Shown piece by piece: positions 38,241 through 51,227 of a DNA stretch of 64,000 nt; the first letter of the stretch is position 1; each line of letters starts with the position of its first letter. The DNA comes from Lota lota (lineage: Eukaryota > Chordata > Actinopteri > Gadiformes > Lotidae). The notes under the pieces are model-generated. The model saw nothing but the letters and a program-made list of their open reading frames with translations, was not told where the DNA came from and did not search any database. The stretch spans positions 709,501 to 773,500 of the forward strand of contig JACYXH010000091.1 in assembly GCA_026745465.1 (NCBI GenBank). Reading direction: 5' to 3'. The position numbers were made by a program, and so were the translations under genes.

Positions 38241-38797
38241 GTGAGTAACTTGCATTAAACCTAATTGCATGTAGCCTATTAATATAGGAATGTGTCTTTT
38301 TTCGTGCAATTTGATGCTACGGAATTATGGTTTTGTTTTGCGCACATGGTGGAACGCAAAGTAACGAAGGAAATATGTGGACGGCTCTCATGTTGTATAG
38401 CCTATTATCTTTAATATACAACGTTATCTGGGCCATGTTTTATGCGCGTAAACGTGTGGCTTTGCTGCAAAGACGGCGTACTTTTGGTGACATTTAGATG
38501 TGGAACTCTTGGAGCCGTTAGCTCTTAGCGTGCTCCACAATATTGTACCAGTTTAATAACTTCCAATTCCGTTTAATTTCCCTCTTAAAGAGGACGATTT
38601 GTCTCCACCAGGACAGATTTGAAAACAACAACCTCCTAGGGTTTTTGCAACGGAAATATGCGACTTGTTTGTCTATCTTCTGTTGACCTGTTGAGAACTG
38701 GTACTAATTAGGCTACTAGTGGAATGTATTTTCAAACACTGGTCAGAACTCACAATCAGGTTTTTACCAGACCGATAAGAATGTGCATGGTTATTCT

Positions 38798-40628
38798 AGC
38801 AGGATCGGAAGCCATTGAACGAGAGAGGTCATTCGTATACGCGGAGGAGGTGAGAGCTCCCGGGGACGGAGGTGTCATCACTCCGGCTGAGTCAAAAGAA
38901 GATCCAATATGTCTGAAGAGGAAATTTCAGGAGATTTGCAATCCTCAAACCAACATTACGATAGAAAGGCACAACTTCAACACAAGGTGTCAAAACCAAG
39001 GTGAGACAATTTAATCATATGTCACTGATTTAAGGATCAAAGCAAAGAGCTCTAATTTTGCAAGATGAACTCGTCAGAGATAGACTCGTATGCGGCATAC
39101 ATAATGATAATGAACTGACTCTAACCAAGGCTATATCTGTATGTCGAATACATGAGCTGGCAGAACAGCACACAAAGACATCATCACCGAAAACGCCAGC
39201 CAACGTTGACGCTGTACATGAAGCAGAGATTTGATACAAGACAAACATCACAGTCAGAGAGGAATGCACAGCCTATCACAAATTGTAACAATTGTGGAGG
39301 CAGCCACGCAGCTAAGAGAGAAAATTGCCCAGCATATGGTCAACAGTGTCACACATGTAAGAAATCGAACCATTACAAAATGTGTTGCAGATCAACACAG
39401 CAGCACCATAGCACACAGAGATCTAGGAAATTTGTCAATCAACTAGAACCAGCCCAAGCCACGAGTGGCAGCGATGATGATTCATACTATGTGGATGGAA
39501 TAACACTGGAGAACTTTGACACAGTATACTCTCATGCTAAGGAGAAAAGTGAAGCATTCACCACTGTCCACGTCAATGGCAAGCCCATCGAAATGAAAGT
39601 CGATACAGGGCCAAAATGCAATGTCATATCATATGATACATTCAAACATGTGAAGAACAGGGAAGAAATAGACTGTTCAAGAATCACCAACTTGGTGGCA
39701 TATGGAGGAAATCAAATTAACACTGTGGGTTCAGTTGTCCTGTCATGTCACCTAGCAGGCCAGCCATATGCACTACAGTTCTACATCGTGGAGAAACGTC
39801 CAGCCACTGCTAGGCTTACCAGCATGCATACGCATGGAGTTAGTAACACTGAACAAGGAAGTTCATCAACTCAGCGTGAATGACAATGCCATCATGCGCC
39901 ACCAGATTTTCATGGAATATGCTGATCTATTCAAGGACAAACTTGGTAAGCTACCAGTCACATACTCCATGAAACTAGATCCAGATGTACAGCCCGTCGT
40001 CCGTCCAGCACGCCGCATTCCGGTAGCCATGCAGGACAGAGTTAGGGCTGAGCTTGATATAATGAAAGACCTAGGCGTCATCACTCCCGTTTCTGAACCA
40101 ACTGAATGGGTATCATCCATGGTGGCAACAAACAAAAAGCAAACCGACATAAGAATCTGCATTGACCCCAGGGATCTCAACATAGCACTGAAGCGTCCCC
40201 ACCACCCTATGCGTACTGTCGAGGAGGTTGCCTCACAAATGTCAAACGCAACAGTGTTTTCAGTGCTAGACGCCAATAGCTCTTTCTGGCAAATTTCCTT
40301 CGACAGTAAGTCATCGCTGCTAACAACTTTCAGCACACCTTTTGGCCGTTACAGATTCCTCAGGATGCCATTTGGAATAAATGCAGCCAGCGAGGTGTTC
40401 CAGTGCTCAATGGAGCAGATATTCGCTGGATACCCCTGTGCCATCATTGTGGAGGACATCATCGTCGGAGGCCGCAATGAAGCAAAGCACGACGCAAACC
40501 TGCAGCTACTCGACAAGATGCACACAGAAAGCACAGACACGAGGGTCATGTGCAGCGTTTTTATTGAATGCCGGAGGGGACACCTAGTGGACAACCTCCG
40601 GGACCTGAGCTCCGCACCACACACATAC
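38798..40628 (+). mobile_element. Gypsy (Ty3)-type retroelement fragment, broken
   Basis: Lies exactly between the two copies of the segmental duplication. Recognisable parts in order: gag tail, two zinc-knuckle boxes (CNNCGGSHAAKRENC, CHTCKKSNHYKMCC), an aspartic-protease segment (MKVDTGPKCNVIS) and the first part of a reverse transcriptase (ICIDPRDLN, FSVLDANSSFWQI, FGRYRFLRMPFGI). No LTRs seen and the sequence is partial; it is a broken fossil. Confidence 0.9.
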
Positions 40629-41259
40629 AAGACACTTAATAATAATGATGATAACAAAGTTATCTTCCTGGAACTGGTTCTCCATACGATACTTCTTAGG
40701 AATCTGGGGCATTCATTATGTGGGTGACGCTACCAATGAACCCTTCACCATTCATCACACAGAAGAGTATTGAGCACCTGACGCGCACTTTCCTGTTTGT
40801 TTTTCTATGACACAGCATTCAATTCAAAATATGTCCATACTTTGGCCGCTGGGCACGGAGCAGTGCCACCTCAGTGAAACAGAAGACGTGACAAAGTGTC
40901 CAGCAACGATGAGAGGCTGATTGTGGCAGTCAAAGGATAAAAGTTTATTCAGAAATGAAAACAATTATAAGAGCTCCCCTCTCTTCATGTCCGTTTTGAC
41001 CATTGAAACCACTTAAATGGCACAATGGCGCACGCTTCCGTTCTCACAAATCACACTGCCAGGGCATTAGATGAAGCGTCCGTGTCTGTTACGACACTGT
41101 TCTTTGTGGTCGGATCCTCAGTCATTTGCTTCTCAACAGTTGATTGTCAAAACAGAGAGCCAAAACAATTCAGATCCCCCACAAAAGTGGGAATATTATT
41201 CCATAGTCAGACAGAGAAGGTGCGGGTGGGGGTTGATGACCTTGTGACTCCCTTCATAG

Positions 41260-42794
41260 TGGCACCGGGGACGTGGCCCCAGATGACCCTGAAGACCATG
41301 TGCCCACGGTTCAGGACTCCGAGATCAACCTCCTCAGATCGGGAGAAGTCACGTAAGTCCATTACGCACTCACATACCACACATAAAAACAACAACCAAC
41401 GTTTCAGCAGGCCTTATTCCTATTCCTCACCTAGCAGCCATCTTGGTGCGGGTAACTGAATGTGGCGTTTAGAAACAAGATGGAATCAAGATTGCCGCTG
41501 GTTGATTGAGTAAGACCCATGATTGGGTTGCCATGGTGTTGAATCTCTTCCACACCGCGTGTGTTACCCAGCGTGGCCGTGGCCCTCAGCATCGACGACA
41601 TCTCCCACTTCGGGGACAGCTCCAGAGAGCTCTTCATCAAGGCTAGCTGCTACAGCCTGATCAGCATCGTCGTGGGAGACCGCGGGCCCAGCATCGGCTG
41701 GGTCTTCTCCTCGGATCCCAAGAGCATCTCCTTCAGCGTGGTGTACAGAGAGGGCCCTGACTCCCCCGTGGAGCAGGCAAAGGTAAACCTGTGGGTGTGG
41801 TTGTTTGGGGATACCAAAATGAAAACAAAGGCGTGGAAGGAGAACTTTGTATTGTATGTCTTGCCAAAGCAAACAAACTGACTCACAGTGGAATTTGGTT
41901 TTTAATTTCAAGTCCAAATCATACAAGTCCTATTCAGGTGTAAATGGTTCAAGAGTGCCCCCTACAGAGCACACACACAACTATGTGGTATGTTTTTCAA
42001 ATCAAAAGCTGTTGAAATTCCTATTTAGCGGAATCGACACACGGAACACAGATTACTCCGTGGTGCCTGAGAGCATGGCATTAACACACATGGCATCAAA
42101 ACATACAGGTTAAGAAAGTATTTGAAGGCAGGATTGTCAGACACTTTGTGATTAAAGCATTCACCAAATGGCTTGTATTTATGTAGCGTGTATAAACAGT
42201 AGGTTGTGATGCTACTGACTAGGTAGCAGGAGGAAGGTGGATTGCTGATGATAATGGACCCTGTTGAGGGTGCTTCTATAAATACTCTTGCCTTGGCCAG
42301 GTTCTGATCCCGCTGACCCGCTGCAACTCTCACAGAGAGACCATCCAGGGGCAGCTGAAGGTGAGGAACCCAGGCCTCTACACACTGGTGTTCGACAACT
42401 CCTTCTCACGGTGAGACCCCTGCGCCCCACCCACGGTCCACACACCCTCTATCCTCACACCCAGGGTCCACACACACCGGGTCTAGCCCCACGGCCCACA
42501 CAACCACTGCCCCCCACTTTTACCATACAATTGGTAAATGTGTGTATGGTGAGTTCTTGTCTCTTCTGCTTCTCTTCTGGAGAGTGTCATCACAAGTGTT
42601 GAATGAATGAATACCTTTCCCCTGATTTGGCGCCGGAGCCGATGTTCTGTTGTGTGGCCGTGCCTTGTTTCAACCATTTGATTTACATGCCTTTCATCTG
42701 CAACTCTTCTTCCAACAGATTTATCTCCAAGAAGGTCCTGTACCCCTTGACTATTGAGAAGCCTGTAATCTACGATGGAAGCGACTTCCCCTGA
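41260..42794 (+). pseudogene. Orphan duplicate of fyco1 GOLD exons 14-17
   Basis: Exons 41260-41352, 41572-41782, 42301-42410 and 42719-42794 have the same lengths (93, 211, 110, 76), phases and splice sites as fyco1 exons 14-17 and an intact reading frame down to the stop. Only a few residue changes are seen (for example DTPVEQ to DSPVEQ, YHLTIEK to YPLTIEK). There are no RUN, coiled-coil or FYVE exons upstream, so as a gene it is partial. Because its first exon accepts the same phase as fyco1 exon 13, it could act as an alternative terminal cassette if transcription reads past the fyco1 poly(A) signal; this is inference. I class it as a pseudogene fragment for lack of a promoter or start. 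Confidence 0.8.
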
Positions 42795-44014
42795 CCAAGT
42801 GGACACCTCTACAAGACACATGGTTTTTAGAGGAGGATACGTTTGCTGTTTAATGTGACAAATTGCATTAATGTCATATTGTGTGAATGTTGTCTCAAGA
42901 TAAGCAGCAGGATGTCAGATTTGCTATAGTACTCAGCAGTTAATCGAACCCAAGTATTACGATACAATAAGCCATTTTATTATTGAAAAGACAATACCTT
43001 AATAAAAAAGACTGATTACTGTGCATTACTGTGTGATCTTTATTAAGCAACGTCTTGAGGTCAAGAACCTCACAAAAGGTTGTTGCTTGGTTAGCTTTTT
43101 TGAATTTGAGTGTGTACAATTATTTTGACCATCCTTCATGTACTTTTTGCACACAGGAATCACAATGTATTTTATGTTGATTACTATTTCTTTCTCTTGC
43201 AAAGCAATATAAAAAATGTGACACCAAGTAGCACACTTAGCAGAGCTTATATTTTAACGGTCAGTCTATCACTTTTTACTTATGTATTCTCAGATTGGTG
43301 TGATTTAGTAGAATTTGTATACCATGTTTCATAATTGTACATAAGGAATTTGAAAAAGAAATTGTCTTTTAAAATTACTTTTATGATATTTTAAGATAAA
43401 GCAGAAGATGTTCTATTTTCTTTTTGACTATTAGATGTAGGCTATGTCCATGTTCCCTTTTACCAATTCATGCAACTGTAAAATGTAATAAAACTGTCTC
43501 TTTTATGAATCTATGCACGGGTAAAATGTATTAAAACGTTCCAAAATTAACTGTAAACCAATAAAAGGGAGGAAAAGATGTGTTCTTGTTTGACTTAATA
43601 ATAATAATGATTTAAACAAATGATTGTGCATATGTACTTGTTTTTTCACGACCTTTTATAGTATATTAATATAATATATATAATAGAATCTATTTTGTTT
43701 GCAACCAACTGAACAAAAAGGACAAATACTAATCATGCACACTACCACCAGTGCCCTAACCCTTTCAGTGTGCCGGGTCAACGTGGGTTTGTGGCTTCCG
43801 ACAGGGGAAACAAGTTCTACATTCCATCAGTACTTCCTATCAACAGAACCAATACCCAACCAATAGATATCTACCAATTGGGTTTGGATTGCTCTGATGC
43901 TAAGTCGGTAGTGTCCAACGCGCAGCACCTAGATCCCCTACTGTTAGGAAACGGAGTAGTGACTGTTAATGTTTGTGGTCCCTCTGGCTGAGGATGGTGC
44001 GCTCATAAACTGAT

Positions 44015-47000
44015 ATGATGTGTTCCTTTTACATCGCACGGATCCTCGCTGCTTTGGCTTTTGTCAGAAATGTGAGTAACTTGCATTAAACCTAATTGCA
44101 TGTAGCCTATTCATATAGGAATTTGTATTTTTTCGTGCATTTGATGCTACGGAATTATGGTCAGCCTATTCTGTTTTGCGCACATGGTGGAACGCAAAGT
44201 AACGAACGGAAACCTCCCTGCTGCAAAGCTAGTCTTTGTTTTTTGTTATATTTTATTATAGGGAAATATGTGGACGGCTCTCATGTTGTATAGCCTATTA
44301 CCTTTAATATACAACGTTAGCTGCGCCATGCGTGCGCGCATGTTTTATGCGCGTAAACGTGTGGCTTTGCTGCAAAGACGGCGTACTTTTGGTAACATTT
44401 AGATGTGGAACTCTTGGAGCCGTTAGCTCTTAGCGGGCTCCACAATATTGTACCAGTTTAATAACTTCCAATTTCGTTTTGGTTGTAGACCAGCGCGAAC
44501 AGCAGTTATTTGTACATGGCATTTGAGGATGCACGTCAAGCTATTGAGATATGATATTGCATTAGCCTGCTGAATGAATATAGCTTATTTGTTGGTTTGG
44601 CAGGTAGGCCGTATTCAGCCAACTTATTTTATTTTATAAGTGATTGTAGGCCTAAAATGTGAGTGACGAAAGGCCACCATTGTCAAAAATGTAGAATTGA
44701 ATAATCTTATACCATAAGCGTTACTGAATCAGACATATTTATTAATTGTATTGATAATAAACCACCAACACAACACTATGCATGCCTATATACAAATGTT
44801 AATATAAATACCTTTACATTCTCAGCTGTTATAAACCAAGTTCTTTTTTCCACAGTCACAGGTTAGAATTAAACATGGTTTTCAAGTATCATCACCCAAT
44901 GATCTAGGGGTACTTCCAATAATTTATTCACACATCCAGAATGTATATACATGGCAAGTACATACACACACCTGCAGATTGACACACATTTCATCAGAGG
45001 TTGTTTTAAATGCATACAAATATGCGTGAAAACGGTTGGCTTGATTACCAACAACTCAGAGCAGAGAGACAAATCACTATCTACCACTTCATTTTAACCC
45101 TGTTGCCTGATAGGAGCCAAGCTGAATTCTAATGAGCATTCGTACCATCTAAGAATAACGTACTCTCTCTCTCTCAAGTCATCTTGCCATGTCTCTGTCT
45201 CTCTTCTTTTCGTTATCTCTCTCCTCTCCATTACACGTCTCTCCCTCTCTGGCACTAAATGTTCTCTCTCACTTGCTCTCCCTCTTTCTCTCACCTCTCT
45301 CTTTCCATCTCTACCTTTGATTGATAGAGAGGGAATTACCACTGAATTGCAGTACTATTCCATTAATGTCCCTCTTAACTATTTGAGGGACATTAATGTC
45401 CCTCAAAGTCTCCTGATGGAGACTATTTCTCTCCATCAGGACAGATTTGGACAGAACAACAACCTCCTAGGGTTTTGGCAACGGAAATATGTGACTTGTT
45501 AGTCTATCTTCTGTTGACCTGTTGAGAACTGGTACTAATTAGCTGGCTACTAGTGGAATGTATTTTCAAACACTGGTCACAAACAGGTTTTTACCAGACC
45601 ACTAAGAACGTGCATGGTTATGATCACATTTGCATGCTTAAGTATGAGATTCCTCATGTGTTACATTGTGTGTGTTCTGCGTTGTATATTGTGACTGTTC
45701 ACACACGTTTCCTACGTGTATCCGGGTTATTGCCTTGGCAACGGTACAGAACGTAGACCTTGTTCCCTTTTTGAAAATGGATCTCACATCTGCAAAGTGA
45801 ACTCAATCCGATTAGCACCTTTTCGGGGGTAGTTAACAGTTAATGGTTTCCAGCTCTCTTTCAGAGGACCGTTTTCTTTTCTTTTTTTCTTGCTGGCCAC
45901 TCTGCCAGCGCAGAATGGCCATTTAAGTGTATTTCAGGGCTAATTTCCCCCCAGATGTACTTTGCCTTCTCCTCTCTGCCGCCACTGTGTCTCTAATTCA
46001 GTCGTGTTATGATAGTAAAATCACTACCGCCCACTACCCACTGTCCCTTTCAACGAAATACTCTAGAATATATGCACGGCTCCCTAGTTCACTTTGGATG
46101 ACCATGTTGAGTCCTATAGAGTATATACAGTATCTCCTAGTAAAATCCATTGGCCTCCTGCCTGTCAGTACCGCCCACTAACCACTGTCCCTTTCAACGA
46201 AATACCCTAGAATATATGCACGGCTCCCTAGTTCACTTTGGATGACCATGTTGAGTCCTATAGAGTATATACAGTATCTCCTACACAACTGATCCACAAC
46301 ATCAGTACTCATACCATATACATGGCATATTTTGGACAGACGTCTCTATCCAAAGCTCCACTGTAGTGGGAGTGTATGCATGTGTGGGTGGCCCCGGCAG
46401 GAATCAAACCCCTAACCCCTCGGAGTGTTAATGTTGTGCTCTAGTCAGCCGAGCAACACAGCACCCCGTGTGACAGATAGCATGTGTGCTGAACGGTGAC
46501 AGTTTCATTATGATTCTTTATCCATGCTATCATCAATAACCAAATTCTCTTTACTACATCAACATGAGCAAATGGATTTTTAGCACTGTAGGAATCCCAG
46601 TTATGTGTTAGAATGGTTAGTGTTTGCTCAAAGTTATTGCAGAGTACAGCTTTTGCTAGCTCATCTTCCAACACATCGACTTCACGACAAAACCCAACCT
46701 AATCTTACAGTTATCATTTCTGTGATCCTTGAATGGCACTATCATAACAATTAATCATTTTATGCAAATTGCTGTTGGTGATTTTGATGGAATGGCTCCA
46801 GGTGTGTTTTGTTTGGGTGCTGATGTTGCTTTATCCCTCAAAATCAACAACAAAACTAAAACAAAAAAGCCCACTCAAATATCTTTTTAATAGAAGCATT
46901 GCAGACATGTTCACGCATACTTCCATTCCATTCATCGAATGAGTTTCAATGCGCCTGGCTAAAATCAAAATGCTGATCTCTAATGTTATTGGATTCAAAT

Positions 47001-47479
47001 GTTTTCTTTTCTTTTTTGTCATTAGTGTAGTGGAAAAACCAATTGAATATCTTTAATAAACAGCATCTTCTTGAGGCTGGACTCTGGTGGATTCAAGTAT
47101 GTGCTCGTCATTCAGGGTTGTGCAGCTGCCGTTCCTTCTGTTTGAAATGCAAGCGACACAGCCGCACCGCTGTGATGTGCCTGTTTTTAAACACAAAGCG
47201 AAAGCAACCATCAAAAGAAATAGAAATACCCTAGTTTTCTTTGGTCTTTGTCGTTGTTTTGGTGCCCCTTCTCCATGTTCCTTGTCAATGATGGGGTTCA
47301 AAGTTACCGCTTGAATAATGAAGACGAGTGAAAATAAATACTTAGTGAACGGATAAGCCGATAAAGGCTTTCGGCATCTCGAATGTGGTGCATGGAGTGG
47401 GTTTCAGAATTAACAATCCTCTAATGAAGAACCACTGTTTGTAGTGACCCTCATTAAACACACACACACACATGCACAG

Positions 47480-47513
<34 letters not shown>

Positions 47514-49595
47514 CCACACACACACACACACACATGCACAGTGTCAATTGAGGTTATCTGAGGTTCATTCCTTGCAAGTGGTTTGTTGCGTTCTCCCCGT
47601 TACTAAACCTGCTGTCTATTCTCATTCCTCTTCCACAAGCAGCTCCATAGCATGTATTCATATATCGTCTCTTTCTAAACAAAACAGGTGATATAAAGCA
47701 AATATCACAAAGGTCACATATTTACAGTCACAATTCTGGGCGTGTCCAGTGTATGTTTTCTTGCCGTCCCCGTCCTGGTTACATAGACAGGTGGGAGCCA
47801 ACTCCACAGAACTGAAGCGTATTTCTTCCTAAGAACTGTATTTAATTCATTGGGATGATGTCTTCCATCCTACTGGCTCTTTTGTTCTCTCATTCTCTCT
47901 TTCTTTCTTTGTTTTTTATTTTATTTGTTCTTTTCCTCGTTCAATCTTTCTTTTGTTCATCCTCGCTTTCTTTCTTTTTTCTTTTTCTTTTTCTTTAGTT
48001 AGTTATTTTGTTCATTCTTTACTTGTTTTTCTTTCTTTCTTACGTTTGTTTGTTCTTTCCTTCTTCCTTTCTTTCTCTCTTCCCCTCCCTCCCACCAGGC
48101 GGAGTCAAGCCTACATCCAGAATGTGAGTACATTTTTCAGATGGAGCGGGAGGAGCATCGGTGTCTTCAGCACATTGCAGAGCAGGCCAACCACAGTCTA
48201 CAGGGTAATATCTAAACTACACTATGTCTATATACTATATCCTTTATACTACTGTATAGCCTATCTACTATACATCCCATCCTATATCAACTCTGTATCC
48301 CTTTCCTATATCCACATCTACCCCTATCCTATAAACTGTAACATAAACTATATCACCTCTTTATCCCCTCCTAAAACCCTGTATATATAAATTCTGTAAT
48401 CTATGCTAAATCTATTTATCCACTATCTATTAGCGTCTTTGCTAACTCTGACACATCTACATTGGAGTGTGAACTAAAATGTTGATTGATATGTACTGTC
48501 CCTGCCAAATACATATTAAATAAATAAATAAAGAAACTATCCTATATCCACTATACATAACTTATCTACCCCATCTTGTTCGAACTATCTTGCCTATCCT
48601 ACATCTTCTTTCTACTCAGCTATATGCCTTGCCCTATCCTATACAAAACTCATTTCCTACGTCCTGTCTCAAGGCTGTCAGCCATTTTGGGATGCAGTCC
48701 TCTGTTGGCCTAATGCTGGGGAAGGGGAGACCATTCACAAGGCCTGCCCGGCTGTCTTCTCCCTGTTCGGGAACAATACAGGTGTGTGTTGACCGTGATG
48801 TCAGCGCATCCATTAGTGAAATGTCAGGGTGAAAAGCACAAACTAATGTGGGATGTGGGCAAAATGTAGTTGTGTTATGGTCTTAGCTACACTTAAAGCT
48901 AGGGTAGGTAATTCAGAGAAACCAGCCAGAGTAAGCTAGATTTTTGAAGGTATCCAACAGAAACAATCCCGCCCATCCCTCCAAAGCCACTCCACTTTAA
49001 CACATGACTAGCTAGCTAGCTTTAGCAATAGGTCTGCCTAGCCTTATGGAAGACTCTGGTCATGCTCAATGAGTGCACGAACAGAGTGCTCACAAGTAGC
49101 CGGATAGGTAGGTAGACAGGTAGGCCATCCAATCATTTCATTCGGGATGAATGCAATGATTGGATGCACTTAGTACTTGCCGGTAAACAGAATTTCAACA
49201 TACATGACAAAAAGATATTCCAAAATAAATAGCCTACCCTGCTAGCTTTAAGTCTAGCAAATTATCTGAATAACAACACCCACCAGGAGTTTTAACATGA
49301 GAGATTGTGAACAGTGAAATATGTATCCTACTAAAGATCTCTATTTTGTTGTAAATGGAGATCACGATGGAATGTAATCAAATGCTAAATCAACTGTCCT
49401 GCTGTCATTATTTCTATATATTTGTATTTTAGATGTTTGAAAAAACTCCCAGTTTAGATAGTGACATATAATATTGAGGTTCCCTCTTCCTAGGGTCTGT
49501 GAGCCGGAACTGTACAGAACAGGGCTGGTCCAGCCCCTTCCCCCTGTACCACATCGCCTGCAGCGTGGACGACGACATTCCAGAGGTTCCGGCGG

Positions 49596-49638
<43 letters not shown>

Positions 49639-49639
49639 A

Positions 49640-49670
<31 letters not shown>

Positions 49671-51167
49671 ACATACACACACATACACACACTGGGACCA
49701 TGGAGACATAAATGTCGGTAACAGCAGCAGATAAGCCAAATAGATGATGTAGAGCTGATGGAGAAGCCATCTGGTGGTCCTCTGAGTTAAAGGCCAGGGA
49801 CCAATCCCAGTAGAGCCACCAGGGACATGAGAGGGTCCTGTTGGGCAAGGAAGTGGTGTTTTTGGAGGCGTAAACACAGAACACATGTTGTTGAAGGTCA
49901 CAGAGGTGGGATTGAGCCCATAGGTGGCATGTTTAATGGTCAAGGCAACATCTTATCCAACCTCAATGTTTCTGGGTCTGGTATGGTTGCACTGGGAGCA
50001 CATTAATCCATGTGCATTTCAAGTAATCACAGTGCTGAATGTAAATCATTTATTTAGTATGCAACAGCACTGTGCCACATTGACATTTGAAAGTGAAAAC
50101 CAACATTTCTAACCTAGGAATAAATGGGACATATTACTTTTTTAACTGTTGACTGTGTATGCCGACTACAAATGCAGTTTCTGCTCATTTTCTCTGCTCT
50201 AATTGGCAAATGTTTTGAGATCCGGGATTTTTCATTGTTGTTGTTGTGTTTAAGACGGAGCAGGCGTACTTCACCACGGTGAAGCTTATCTACACCATCG
50301 GCTACGGGACATCTCTGGCGTCTCTCTCAATTGCATTGCTAATCCTGCTCCTCTTCAGGTATATTGTCCCAGGATATAAAATGTATGTTCAAGGTACCTA
50401 TTATAATTCCTTATTTCCAGTTAATTACCATATCCGATCATATCCACATTTTTCATATCCTACCCATTGGCTTATCTTAAATATTCCACCAAAAATATAA
50501 ATCAAAATGCATCATTATGCATTACTCCATGCCAACAGTCGAATATGTCAACAAAACTAACTGATTTTATCTGACCCTTTAAAAAAAGATGTATGATATT
50601 TTTGAACACATTGATTGGGTCTGTGTTTCCGGGGTTACGTACAGGAGGCTGCATTGCGCCAGGAATTACATTCACATCCAACTGTTCAGTACCTTCATCC
50701 TGAAGGCGGTGGCGGTATTCATTAAGGACACCACTCTGTTCTCCAGTGAAGACACTGACCACTGCACCCTCTCCACTGTAAGCCCGTCACAATACCTACC
50801 TTCTCCCTTAGTAATGAACTGTATTTGTATCTGTACCTGTATCTACTTCCCCCCCCTTTACTATGTACTAATTCTGAAGACCAAAGCAACTTACAATACA
50901 GTTTAGATACGTGTTGTCGTGAAGGAGCCGATCTAAATTAGGCATCTTGCTCAGGGATGCCTACAGGTAGACTGCGGTCATTTGGTTTTGAACCCAGATC
51001 TTTCCGGCTAGGAGTCAAACACAAGTAGACTATCCTATCCCAAACCCCTTTTCTTTTCCCTGTTCCCTTCAAACCTACCATCACCACATATTTCATCCAT
51101 TTGTTTTATCTAATCTTTCTCTTTCTGTGTGTGTCTCTCTCTTTCTCTCTCGCTCCGTCTCTCACTT

Positions 51168-51227
<60 letters not shown>

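Larger units (their letters stand above)
33958..38797 (+). repeat. Segmental duplication, copy A
   Basis: From AAGACACTTAATAAT at 33958 to GTGCATGGTTAT near 38797 the sequence is repeated at 40629-45622 with only scattered differences plus several indels. It includes fyco1 exons 14-17, the fyco1 3' UTR, the intergenic region and a copy of the putative first exon of the ghrhr-like gene. Copy A carries extra bases within the 3' UTR (about 36230-36590 and 36665-37080) that are absent from copy B. Confidence 0.93.
40629..45622 (+). repeat. Segmental duplication, copy B
   Basis: Counterpart of 33958-38797. Copy B has its own extra sequence between about 44480 and 45400, which copy A lacks, including CT-rich DNA and the inverted repeat at 45361-45398. 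Homology resumes at GACAGATTTG (45440) and ends at GTGCATGGTTAT. Confidence 0.93.
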
